Source of the DNA: Haloplanus aerogenes
Lineage (GTDB): Archaea > Halobacteriota > Halobacteria > Halobacteriales > Haloferacaceae
Length of the DNA stretch: 64,000 nucleotides
Direction of reading: 5' to 3'
Assembly: GCF_003856835.1 (NCBI RefSeq)
Contig: NZ_CP034145.1
Coordinates: 868,001-932,000 of the forward strand
The notes under the pieces were generated by a model. The model was not told the DNA's origin, did no database searches, and saw only the letters and a program-made list of their open reading frames with translations. The position numbers were made by a program, and so were the translations under genes. Positions 32,604 through 41,096 of this stretch are shown here, piece after piece (the stretch's first letter is position 1; every line of letters starts with the position of its first letter).

Positions 32604-33707
32604 ATGGAGATTACCGACGTACGCGTCGAACGGATCGAGGTGCCGCTGGATCGACCGCTTGGCGTCTCCCGCGACCGCTCGATGAGCGCCCGCGGTGCGG
32701 CCTTCGTCGTCGTCGAGACGGACGCGGGCATCACCGGTATCGGCGAGGGCGTGGGGCCGGAGTCCTACATCGTCGAACGCATCGTCGAGGAGAAGTACGC
32801 CCCGAAACTGATCGGCGAGGATCCGCTGGACATCGAGCGCCACTGGCAGTCGATGGTGACCGACACGGTGTATCAGGACCGGAAGGGGCAGGGCCTCTCG
32901 GCGGCCAGCGGCGTCGACATCGCGCTCTGGGATATCGCGGGCAAACACCACGGCGTGCCCGTCTACCGCCTCCTCGGCGGTCCGGTCGAAGGCTCGCTCA
33001 AGCCGTACGCGAGCGACCTGTTCTGGCAGGACCCGGAGACGATGGCCGAGCGCGCGGCGTCGTACGTCGACCGCGGGTTCGAGGGCGTGAAGACCCACCT
33101 CGGCCGGGGCCTCGACGCCGACGAGGAGCGCGTGGCGGCGATGCGCGACGCCATCGGCCCCGACACGGCGCTGATGGTCGACATGAACTGCGGCTACGAC
33201 CGCCCCGAAGCCCGGCGCGTCGGGCGGATGCTGGAGGAGTACGACGTGTACTGGTACGAGGAACCGCTCACGCCGTACGACGTGGACGGACTCGCCGCCC
33301 TGCGCCGGGAACTCGACGTACCCATCGCGTCCGGCGAGAACGAGTTCACGAAGTGGGGCTTTCACGACCTGTTCGAGGCGGACGCGGTGGACTACGCGAT
33401 GCCCGACGTGATGCGCTGTGGCGGCATCACGGAGGCGACGAAAATCTGTGCGCTCGCGGAGACGTACAACACCGTCTGCTCCCCCCACTGTTTCACCACC
33501 GGCGTCGGCCTCGCGGCGACGATGCACGTGATGGCGGCGTCGCCAGCCTGCGAGTGGCTGGAGTTCGACCCGACCGACTTCGAGGTGTACGAGCCGCTGT
33601 TCAAGACACCGCCGACGCTTTCGGATGGGCGGATCGCGCTCCCCGAGGAGCCCGGACTGGGCGTCCATCTCGACGAGGACGTGATCGGCGAGTTCCGCGT
33701 GGACTGA
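32604..33707 (+). CDS. Enolase-superfamily enzyme (mandelate racemase/muconate lactonizing type)
   Basis: A 367-residue enzyme that abstracts a proton next to a carboxylate with an enediolate intermediate. The N-terminal capping domain starts MEITDVRVERIEVPLD. In the barrel are the general-base motif GVKTHLGRG (K-x-H in place of K-x-K), metal ligands in LMVDMNCGYD, YWYEEPLT and ASGENEF, and the His base in CSPHCFTTG. These fit a sugar-acid dehydratase, but the substrate is not assignable. ATG at 32604 is used since the upstream frame is not conserved-looking. Confidence 0.88.
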   Translation: MEITDVRVERIEVPLDRPLGVSRDRSMSARGAAFVVVETDAGITGIGEGVGPESYIVERIVEEKYAPKLIGEDPLDIERHWQSMVTDTVYQDRKGQGLSAASGVDIALWDIAGKHHGVPVYRLLGGPVEGSLKPYASDLFWQDPETMAERAASYVDRGFEGVKTHLGRGLDADEERVAAMRDAIGPDTALMVDMNCGYDRPEARRVGRMLEEYDVYWYEEPLTPYDVDGLAALRRELDVPIASGENEFTKWGFHDLFEADAVDYAMPDVMRCGGITEATKICALAETYNTVCSPHCFTTGVGLAATMHVMAASPACEWLEFDPTDFEVYEPLFKTPPTLSDGRIALPEEPGLGVHLDEDVIGEFRVD

Positions 33708-33746
33708 AACGGTCGCGTTTAAGGCGCGGGATACACACGAACGGAT

Positions 33747-35048
33747 ATGGAAAACCGAACCCACGCGGCCGACGTCGCGGCCGGCGAGACGGCCACGGTC
33801 GCCGGCTGGGTCCACGAGATTCGGGACCTCGGCGGCATCGCCTTCCTGATCCTTCGGGACAAGACGGGTAAGCTCCAGATCAAGTTCGAGAAAGACGAGA
33901 TGGACGACGACCTCGTCGAGACGGGACTCGGCGTCCACCGCGAGAGCGTCGTCGCCGTCACCGGCGCCGTCGAGGAGGAACCGCGCGCACCGACGGGGCT
34001 GGAGATGGTGCCCGACTCCGTCGACGTGTTGGCCGAGGCCGACCCCGAACTCCCGCTCGACCCGTCGGGGAAAGTCGACGCCGAACTGCCGACGCGGCTG
34101 AACAACCGGACGCTCGACCTCCGCAAGCCCGAAGTGAAGGCCATCTTCGAGATTCGAGCCGAGATTCTGCGCTCGGTTCGCGAGTACTTCCGTTCGGTCG
34201 GCTCCACGGAGATCAACACGCCGAAAATCGTCGCCACAGGGACGGAGGGCGGCACGGAGCTCTTCCCGATCACCTACTTCGGCAAGGAGGCGTTCATGAA
34301 CCAGTCGCCACAGCTGTTCAAACAGCTGATGGTCGGCTCCGGGCTGGAGCGGGTGTTCGAGATCGGCCCCATCTTCCGCGCGGAGGAGCACAACACGCCC
34401 CGCCACCTCAACGAGGCGACGATGATCGACTTCGAGTCGGCCTTCGTCGACCACCACGAGGCGATGGACGTGTGCGAGGGGACGCTCAAAGCCGCCTACG
34501 AGGGTGTCGCCGAGAACTGTCAGGAACAGTTGGAACTCCTCGGCTACGACGACTTCGAGGCGCCGAGCGACGACTTCCCGCGGCTCACCTACGAGGAGGC
34601 CATCGAGCGGATCAACGCGACGGGCGAACTCGACACGCAGTTGGTGTGGGGAGACGACCTCTCGACCGAGGCCGAGAAGGCCCTCGGCGACGACGTGGGC
34701 GGCCACTACTTCATCACCGACTGGCCCTCCGAGATCAAGCCGTTCTACATCCAGGACTACGACGACGATCCGCAGTTGTCGAAGGGCTTCGACCTGATGC
34801 ACCCGCGGATGGAACTCGTCTCGGGCGGGCAGCGTGAACACCGCTACGACGAACTCGTCGCCGGGTTCGAACAGCAGGGGCTCGACCCCGAGCAGTTCGA
34901 CTACTACACCCGGATGTTCAAGTACGGGATGCCGCCCCACGCCGGGTGGGCCTACGGCGTCGAACGCCTCGTGATGACGATGCTGGATCTGGACAACATC
35001 CGCGAGGCCGTCCTCTTCCCGCGGGACCGGCAGCGGCTGAGCCCGTGA
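33747..35048 (+). CDS. aspS: Aspartyl-tRNA synthetase (archaeal type)
   Basis: A 433-residue class IIb synthetase charging tRNA-Asp, possibly also tRNA-Asn in archaea that use GatCAB (gatB is in this window). The N-terminal OB-fold anticodon domain includes [20 protein letters not shown]. Motif 2 is [20 protein letters not shown] and motif 3 is [20 protein letters not shown], with the flipping loop [28 protein letters not shown] box lies about 30 bases before the ATG. Confidence 0.97.
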   Translation: MENRTHAADVAAGETATVAGWVHEIRDLGGIAFLILRDKTGKLQIKFEKDEMDDDLVETGLGVHRESVVAVTGAVEEEPRAPTGLEMVPDSVDVLAEADPELPLDPSGKVDAELPTRLNNRTLDLRKPEVKAIFEIRAEILRSVREYFRSVGSTEINTPKIVATGTEGGTELFPITYFGKEAFMNQSPQLFKQLMVGSGLERVFEIGPIFRAEEHNTPRHLNEATMIDFESAFVDHHEAMDVCEGTLKAAYEGVAENCQEQLELLGYDDFEAPSDDFPRLTYEEAIERINATGELDTQLVWGDDLSTEAEKALGDDVGGHYFITDWPSEIKPFYIQDYDDDPQLSKGFDLMHPRMELVSGGQREHRYDELVAGFEQQGLDPEQFDYYTRMFKYGMPPHAGWAYGVERLVMTMLDLDNIREAVLFPRDRQRLSP

Positions 35049-35076
35049 CGCCGTCGGGCACGGCTCCAGCGCACCG

Positions 35077-35925
35077 ATGACCGACCCGTCGACCGCGTTC
35101 GTCCCCGGCCACGTCACCGGCTTCTTCAGCCCCTGCCCCGCCGACGATCCGGCGCGGGCGGGGTCGCGCGGCGCCGGCCTCACCCTCACCGACGGCGTTC
35201 GGGTGACGGTCCGCGAGGCGGCGGACGCCGACGACGGGCCACTCATCACACTCGACGGCGATCCCCTCTCGATGCCGCCGGTCGAGGCGGTTCTGGGGGG
35301 GTTGGACGTGAGCGACCGCGCGCGCGTCGTCGCCGAGAGCGACCTACCGCTGGGGACGGGGTTCGGCGTCTCGGGCGCGATGGCGCTCGGGACGGCGCTG
35401 GCCGCCAACGACCGATTCGGCTGTGAGCGCTCCGTGAACGACCTCGTGACGCTCGCTCACTGCGCGGAGGTGGAGGCGGGGACCGGTCTCGGCGACGTGG
35501 TGGCGCAGGCCCGCGGCGGCGTCCCGATTCGGCTCGATCCCGGTGCGCCGGGCCACGGCCGCCTCGATGGGGTGCCCGCGGCCCGGCGCGTCGAGTACCT
35601 CACTTTCGGTGACCTCTCGACGGCGGAGGTGCTCGCGGGCGACACCGACCCGCTCGTCTCGGCCGGTGCCGAGGCGCTCGACCGACTGGTCGACCGCCCG
35701 ACGCTCCCGACGCTGGTCGCGGCGTCGCGTCGATTCGCCCGCGACGCGGGCCTGCTCACCGACCGGGTGTGCGAGGTGGTCGATGCCGTCACCGCGGCGG
35801 ACGGCGAGGCGTCGATGGTCATGCTCGGGGAGACGGTGTTCGCACTCGACTTGGGGCTCTCGGACGCCGGGTTCGACGCCGACGCGTGTCGGACGTGTGA
35901 CGCCGGGGCGCACCTCGTGGACTGA
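35077..35925 (+). CDS. Pantoate kinase (GHMP family)
   Basis: A 282-residue archaeal enzyme phosphorylating pantoate to 4-phosphopantoate for CoA synthesis, replacing the bacterial pantothenate kinase step. GHMP features: VPGHVTGFFSPCPADDPARA, the phosphate loop LPLGTGFGVSGAMALGTALA, AEVEAGTGLGDVVAQARGG and the C-terminal glycine motif SMVMLGETVFAL. It stands with the next pathway enzyme (36044) 118 bases downstream, with a strong hairpin in the gap. Length is normal. Confidence 0.9.
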   Translation: MTDPSTAFVPGHVTGFFSPCPADDPARAGSRGAGLTLTDGVRVTVREAADADDGPLITLDGDPLSMPPVEAVLGGLDVSDRARVVAESDLPLGTGFGVSGAMALGTALAANDRFGCERSVNDLVTLAHCAEVEAGTGLGDVVAQARGGVPIRLDPGAPGHGRLDGVPAARRVEYLTFGDLSTAEVLAGDTDPLVSAGAEALDRLVDRPTLPTLVAASRRFARDAGLLTDRVCEVVDAVTAADGEASMVMLGETVFALDLGLSDAGFDADACRTCDAGAHLVD

Positions 35926-35961
35926 TCGGCGCGCTTTTTTAGGGATTATCGGAAGTCATCG

Positions 35962-35995
35962 TAGATTCTCGCCGTGACGGTTCGGCGAGAATCTA
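35962..35995. other. Perfect 13-base inverted repeat in the CoA-gene spacer
   Basis: TAGATTCTCGCCG, an 8-base loop, then CGGCGAGAATCTA. It follows a T run (GCGCTTTTTTAGG) after the pantoate kinase stop and precedes the 4-phosphopantoate ligase. It may be an RNA hairpin, terminator or operator. The T run before it is itself a plausible archaeal termination signal. Confidence 0.5.
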
Positions 35996-36043
35996 TGGAC
36001 AGTTACGATAAGCCCTATTAGCCGCCACCGCCACCGATCCGGC

Positions 36044-36790
36044 ATGGTTGAGGGCGACATTCCCGCGGACCACCCCCGCCACGACTCGCTGGTGACGCGC
36101 CACCGCATCGAGGACGGCGTCGACGCCGGCATCACCAGCAAGCAGGGCCTCATCGCGGAGGGCCGTGGCGAGGCGTTCGACTACCTGCTCGGCGAGCGCA
36201 CGCTCCCGTCGGCGGACGAGGCGGCGCGGGCGGCAGCCGCGCACCTCCTCCTCGCCCGGCATCCCGTCATCTCCGTCAACGGGAACGCGGCGGCGCTGGT
36301 GCCCGACGAACTCGTCGCCCTCGCGGACGCCGTCGGCGCGGATCTGGAAGTGAACCTGTTCAATCGCACCGACGAGCGGATGCAGGCTATCGCCGACCAC
36401 CTCCGCGACCACGGCGCGCACGAGGTGAAGGGGCTGAACGCCGACGCGCGCATCCCCGGCCTCGATCACGAGCGTGCGAAAGTCGACGCGGACGGCATCG
36501 CCGACGCCGACGTGGTGCTGGTTCCGCTGGAGGACGGCGACCGCGCCGCGGCGCTCTCCGACCTCGGCAAGGTCGAACTCGTCGTCGACCTCAATCCCCT
36601 CTCGCGGTCGGCGCAGGTGGCCGACGTGCCCATCGTCGACAACATCCTCCGAGCGATTCCGAACATTACTGCCCACGCCCGCGAGTTGGCGGACGCGGAC
36701 CGCGCCACCCTCGTCCGGATCGTGCAGGCGTTCGATCCCGAGGCGGCACTGGAGGACGCCGAACGCGCCATCCGGTCGGGCGACCTCTAG
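36044..36790 (+). CDS. 4-phosphopantoate--beta-alanine ligase
   Basis: A 248-residue archaeal phosphopantothenate synthetase, ATP-dependent joining of 4-phosphopantoate and beta-alanine. Family segments: IPADHPRHDSLVTRHRIEDG, ITSKQGLIAEGRGEAFDYLL, PVISVNGNAAALVP, NLFNRTDERMQAIADHLRDH and VVDLNPLSRSAQVADVPIVD. With the pantoate kinase upstream it makes the two-step archaeal route to 4-phosphopantothenate. Confidence 0.93.
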   Translation: MVEGDIPADHPRHDSLVTRHRIEDGVDAGITSKQGLIAEGRGEAFDYLLGERTLPSADEAARAAAAHLLLARHPVISVNGNAAALVPDELVALADAVGADLEVNLFNRTDERMQAIADHLRDHGAHEVKGLNADARIPGLDHERAKVDADGIADADVVLVPLEDGDRAAALSDLGKVELVVDLNPLSRSAQVADVPIVDNILRAIPNITAHARELADADRATLVRIVQAFDPEAALEDAERAIRSGDL

Positions 36791-36823
36791 CGCCTCACCG
36801 CGTGGACGCCGCTGTCGGCGCGC

Positions 36824-37984
36824 CTACCGTGCGTCGTCGATGGCGCGTTCGATGCGGTCGAAGCCGGCGTCGAGGCGATCCAGCCCGTTGGCGAAGCTGA
36901 GACGGAGCCAGCCAGCCCCGGCCTCGCCGAAGCCGTCGCCCGGCGCGAGGACGACGCCGTACTCGCGGAGCAGGCGTTCGGCCATCTCGAGGCTCGACCC
37001 CGGCAGGTCGGGGTCGAGGAAGGCGTAGAACGCGCCCTCCGGCCGGGGACAGGTCAGGCCGTCGATGTCGGCGACGCGGTCGACCACGTAGTCGCGGCGC
37101 TCGCGGAAGGCGTCGTACATCTCGGCGGCCGCGTCGTCGGCGCCGGTCAGCGCCGCGAGCGCGGCGTGTTGACTCACGCTCGGCGCACAGGAGGTGGTCG
37201 ACTCCCGAATCTTCGTCGCCTGATCGACGATGTCGGCCGTGCCGGCGAGCCATCCGACGCGCCAGCCCGTCATCGCGTACCGCTTGGAACAGGAGTTGAC
37301 GGTGAGGACGTGTTCGGGGTGGCCGGTGATAGCGGCGACACCCTCGGGGTCGCGGTCGTAGGCGAGGCCGAGATACACCTCGTCGGCGACGACGTAGGCG
37401 TCGTGGTCGGCGGCGGCGTCGACGACGGCGCGGATGGCGTCGGGGTCGAACGTCCGGCCCGTCGGGTTGTTGGGCGAGCAGAGGAGCACCAGCGCGGTGT
37501 CGGGACCGATGGCGTCGACGAGGCGGTCGGCGTCGAGGGCGAAGCCGTCTTCGGCGGGCATGGGGACGGGCGTGGGCATGCCCTCCGCCATCCGCGCCTG
37601 CACCCAGTAGTTGGGGAAGGCGGGGGTGGGGAACACGACGTCGTCGCCGGGGTCGACGGTACAGAGGGCGGCGAGGTGGAGCGCCTCCATTCCGCCGGTG
37701 GTGACGAGGATTTCGTCGGCGTCGACCCGGACGCCGTAGTCGCGGGCCATGTGATCGCCGATGGCCTCGCGGAGCGCCGGGAGGCCGGCGTTCGAGGTGT
37801 AGCCGGTGTGGCCGGAGCGCGCGGCGTCGCAGGCCGCCTCGGTGACGTGCGCGGGCGTGTCGAAGTCGGGTTCGCCCACCTCCAGTCGGACGAGGTCACC
37901 TCCGACCTCCTCCGCGAGGTCGAACATGTAGCGGATGCTGGAGCGCTCGACGGCACGGACGCGGTCGGTCGGACCGAGGGTCAT
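36824..37984 (-). CDS. PLP-dependent aminotransferase (class I/II)
   Basis: A 386-residue fold-type I aminotransferase, aspartate/aromatic-like. LEVGEPDFDTPAHVTEA, YTSNAGLPALREAIGDHMAR, LLCSPNNPTGRTFDPDAIR, DEVYLGLAYD, the PLP-binding Lys in TVNSCSKRYAMTGWRVGW, and the carboxylate-binding Arg in GWLRLSFANGLDRLDAGFDR are all present. Substrate specificity cannot be read. It is convergent with the CoA ligase gene. Confidence 0.92.
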   Translation of the reverse strand: MTLGPTDRVRAVERSSIRYMFDLAEEVGGDLVRLEVGEPDFDTPAHVTEAACDAARSGHTGYTSNAGLPALREAIGDHMARDYGVRVDADEILVTTGGMEALHLAALCTVDPGDDVVFPTPAFPNYWVQARMAEGMPTPVPMPAEDGFALDADRLVDAIGPDTALVLLCSPNNPTGRTFDPDAIRAVVDAAADHDAYVVADEVYLGLAYDRDPEGVAAITGHPEHVLTVNSCSKRYAMTGWRVGWLAGTADIVDQATKIRESTTSCAPSVSQHAALAALTGADDAAAEMYDAFRERRDYVVDRVADIDGLTCPRPEGAFYAFLDPDLPGSSLEMAERLLREYGVVLAPGDGFGEAGAGWLRLSFANGLDRLDAGFDRIERAIDDAR

Positions 37985-38105
37985 ATCCGCCGGTCGCGCG
38001 GCGGGACGAAAAGGGGTTCGGTCCCGTCAGCTACATGGCCCACGGCGACGACGATATGGCCGTGACGCGCACGTGGCCCACGATAGTAGCCTTTGTAAGT
38101 CATCG

Positions 38106-38141
38106 CACACCTGATCGCATGTCGTCTGGCGATCAGGTGTG
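38106..38141. promoter_or_regulatory. 13-base inverted repeat spanning the methyltransferase start
   Basis: CACACCTGATCGC (38106-38118), then ATGTCGTCTG, then GCGATCAGGTGTG (38129-38141). The loop contains the likely start codon at 38119. Outer bases TAGTAG...CTACTA extend the symmetry. In RNA it would hide the start. In DNA it could be an operator. Confidence 0.5.
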
Positions 38142-38901
38142 CAAACAGTTCCAAACGCTACTATACTGCTTCGGCGTCTACCACTGGCGCGAGCGACTGC
38201 GGCGGATCGTCGTCTCGACGCTCCTGTTCGCGGCGTCCGTCGTGACGTTCCGCCGTGGTCGGCGCTGGCTCCGACTCGCCGCCGTCGCCGTCGCAGGCGG
38301 CGCACTCTATCGCGGCGCCGACGCGGCCCGTCGCCTCGTGTCGCCGGCCCCGTGGGCACTCGACCGTGCGAAGTACGACGGACTGGCGTCGATTCTGCCG
38401 CTCGACGACGTGGACCGCGCGCTCGACGTGGGGTGTGGCTCCGGGCGGTCGCTGGTGGGGTTGGCGCCGCACTTGCCCGACGGCTGTGACGTGATCGGCC
38501 TCGACGTGTTCGACGACCGCGTCATCCTCGGCAACGGCCCGCAGTTGGCGAAGCGGAACGGTTCCCGCGCGGGTATCGACGTGTCGCCGGTCGCGGGCGA
38601 CGCCTCGCGGCTCCCCTTCGCGGACGGCAGTTTCGGCCTCGTGACGGCCTGCCGGGTCGCCCACGACATCCCCGAGGATCGGCGGGCGGCGGCCTTCGAC
38701 GAACTCCGGCGGGTGTGTGCCGACGACGGAACGGTGGGGTTGCTGGAACTCCCGATCACACCCGACGGCGTCGGCGATTACGAGGCGTACTGGCGGCGGT
38801 GTCTGGCGGACGCCGGGCTGGAAGTCGAGCGAGTGACGACGATCGAACGGACACGGCGACCGGGGGAGCCGTACGTCGCCATCGCGGCGACGCCGGAGTG
38901 A
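38119..38901 (+). CDS. SAM-dependent methyltransferase with N-terminal membrane segment
   Basis: About 260 residues. The N-terminal 70 residues carry one or two hydrophobic stretches (IVVSTLLFAASVVTF, LAAVAVAGGALYRG), probably a membrane anchor. A class I Rossmann methyltransferase follows with motif I ALDVGCGSGRSLVGLAPHL, motif II VIGLDVFDD and the post-motif SRLPFADGSFGLVTACRVAHD. The substrate is unknown, possibly lipid or quinone because of the anchor. The start at 38119 is uncertain; ATG 38035 is in frame. Confidence 0.8.
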   Translation: MSSGDQVCKQFQTLLYCFGVYHWRERLRRIVVSTLLFAASVVTFRRGRRWLRLAAVAVAGGALYRGADAARRLVSPAPWALDRAKYDGLASILPLDDVDRALDVGCGSGRSLVGLAPHLPDGCDVIGLDVFDDRVILGNGPQLAKRNGSRAGIDVSPVAGDASRLPFADGSFGLVTACRVAHDIPEDRRAAAFDELRRVCADDGTVGLLELPITPDGVGDYEAYWRRCLADAGLEVERVTTIERTRRPGEPYVAIAATPE

Positions 38902-38954
38902 TCGGCGCACGCCGAATCGGCGGGCTTTAGGGTCGCATCCTCCAGTGAACACGT

Positions 38955-41024
38955 ATGAGCCACGAGGAGTTCCCCACGGAGCGGCCAGCGGTGGTGACCT
39001 GTGGGTTGCCCTACGCCAACGGCAACCTCCACATCGGTCACCTGCGAACGTACGTCGGCGGCGACGTGTACGCCCGCGCCCTGCGCAAACTCGGACAGGA
39101 GACGGCCTTCGTCTCCGGGTCGGACATGCACGGAACGCCCGTCGCGGTCAACGCCGAACAGGAGGGCGTCTCGCCCGAGGCGTTCGCCCTCGATTGGCAC
39201 GAGATCTACGAATCGACGTTCCCGAAATTCGACGTCGATTTCGACAACTACGGCCACACCCACGACGCGACGAACGTCGAGATAACGACCGAGATCGTGC
39301 AGGCGCTGGAGGACAACGGCCACGTCTACGAGAAGGAGATCATGGTGGCCTACGACCCCGAGGAGGAGCAGTCGCTCCCGGACCGCTACGTCGAGGGGAC
39401 CTGTCCCTACTGCGGCGAACGCGCCCGCGGTGACGAGTGTGACGAGGGCTGTGGCCGCCATCTCGAACCCGGCGAGATCGAAGATCCCGTGAGTACGATC
39501 ACGGGCAACCCCGCCGAATATCGGGAACAGACCCACAAGTTCTTCCGCGTCTCGGCGTTCCAGGACTACCTCTCGGAGTTCATCGACCGGTTGGAGGGGA
39601 CGCCCAACGCCCGCAACCAGCCCCGGGAGTGGATCGAGGGGGAACTCCGCGACTGGTGTATCACCCGCGACATGGACTGGGGCATCGACTACCCCGAGGG
39701 CGAGGGCGCGGACGACCTCGTCCTCTACGTCTGGGTGGACGCCCCGATCGAGTATATCTCCTCGACGAAACAGTACAGCGAGCGGGTCGGCGCCGACGCG
39801 TACGATTGGGAGGAGACGTGGCGTGAGGACGGTGAAATCGTCCACGTCATCGGTCGCGACATCATCCAGCACCACACGGTGTTCTGGCCCGCCATGTTGC
39901 GGGGTGCCGACTACAGCGAACCCCGCGCCGTGATGGCGAGCGGGTTCATCACGCTGAACGGCAAGGGGTTCTCCACCTCCCGCAACCGCGCGGTGTGGGC
40001 TGACGAGTATCTCGACGAGGGGTTCGATCCCGACCTCCTGCGCTACTACCTCGCCACCAACGGCGGCTTCCAGCAGGACGTGGACTTCTCGTGGGAGCGC
40101 TTCCGCGAACGCGTCAACAACGAACTCGTGGGGACGGTCGGCAACTTCGCGTACCGCGCGCTCCTCTTTGCCCACCGGGAGTTCGAGGGGACGCCGGACG
40201 CGGACCTCTCGGACGAGGTTCGGGAGCGCATCGAGACGGCAATCGACGACTTCGCGGCCGCCGTCAACGACTACTCGATCCGGGACGCAGGCGACGCCGC
40301 CGTCGCCCTCGCGGGATTCGGCAACGAGTACATCCAGCGCAACGAGCCGTGGAACCTCGTCGACGACGACCCGGAGCGCGCCGCACAGGTGATCCGCGAC
40401 TGCATTCAGATCGCGAAGGCGGTCGCCGTCCTCTTCGCCCCCGTCGCGCCCGGCACCTGCGAGCGCCTGTGGTCGCAGGTGGGCGGCGAGGGTTCGGTCC
40501 ACGACGTGACGGTCGACGCCGCGCTCGAACCCCCCGCGGCGGACCTCGACGAACCGGACGAACTCTACGAGAAGATCCCCGAGGAGCGAGTGGAAGAACT
40601 GAACGCGAAGCTAGAGGAGCGGGTAGCGGACGCGGAAGCAGAGACGGAATCCGACGACGAGAGTGATTCAGCAATGACCGACACCGACTTCGACCCCATC
40701 GAATCCGACCGTATCGACTTCGACACGTTCCAGGACCTCGACATCCGTGTCGGGGAGATTCTGGAGGCAGAAGGCATCGAGGGCGCGGACAAACTCGCGC
40801 GCCTCGTCGTCGACATCGGCGTCGAGGAGCGCCAGATCGTCGCGGGCATCAAACAGCTTCACGACCTCGACGAACTGCCGGGGACGCGCGTGATCGTCCT
40901 CGCCAATCTGGAGAAGGCCGAACTGTTCGGCATGGAGTCGAACGGGATGGTGCTGGCCGCGGGTGAGGAGGCCGACCTGCTGACGACGGTCGGAGACGCG
41001 GTGCCGGGCGAGCGGGTTCGATAA
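38955..41024 (+). CDS. metG: Methionyl-tRNA synthetase
   Basis: 689 residues. Class I signature HIGHL in LPYANGNLHIGHLRTYVGGD, the zinc knuckle CPYCGERARGDECDEGCGRH, the KMSKS-equivalent KGFSTSRNRAVW, and the anticodon helical domain near 390-540. After an acidic linker (residues 575-600) comes a C-terminal tRNA-binding EMAPII/Trbp111-like domain, DLDIRVGEILEAEGIEGADK to FGMESNGMVLAAG. This places the full-length fused form here. Transcribed with pyruvate kinase in the same direction 72 bases on. Confidence 0.97.
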   Translation: MSHEEFPTERPAVVTCGLPYANGNLHIGHLRTYVGGDVYARALRKLGQETAFVSGSDMHGTPVAVNAEQEGVSPEAFALDWHEIYESTFPKFDVDFDNYGHTHDATNVEITTEIVQALEDNGHVYEKEIMVAYDPEEEQSLPDRYVEGTCPYCGERARGDECDEGCGRHLEPGEIEDPVSTITGNPAEYREQTHKFFRVSAFQDYLSEFIDRLEGTPNARNQPREWIEGELRDWCITRDMDWGIDYPEGEGADDLVLYVWVDAPIEYISSTKQYSERVGADAYDWEETWREDGEIVHVIGRDIIQHHTVFWPAMLRGADYSEPRAVMASGFITLNGKGFSTSRNRAVWADEYLDEGFDPDLLRYYLATNGGFQQDVDFSWERFRERVNNELVGTVGNFAYRALLFAHREFEGTPDADLSDEVRERIETAIDDFAAAVNDYSIRDAGDAAVALAGFGNEYIQRNEPWNLVDDDPERAAQVIRDCIQIAKAVAVLFAPVAPGTCERLWSQVGGEGSVHDVTVDAALEPPAADLDEPDELYEKIPEERVEELNAKLEERVADAEAETESDDESDSAMTDTDFDPIESDRIDFDTFQDLDIRVGEILEAEGIEGADKLARLVVDIGVEERQIVAGIKQLHDLDELPGTRVIVLANLEKAELFGMESNGMVLAAGEEADLLTTVGDAVPGERVR

Positions 41025-41096
41025 CGCCCCGCTGGTCCTTCATCAACGTTTCTCGCCGCCGACCGCTTTTTTACTGCCTCCCGTCGAAGGGGCGGT

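Noticed and set aside
32325-35408. 1027-residue minus-strand ORF
   Set aside because: It spans the opposite strand of two recognised genes (enolase family and aspS) and shows only biased composition.
38778-40502. 574-residue minus-strand ORF
   Set aside because: Antisense shadow of metG with no recognisable domain.
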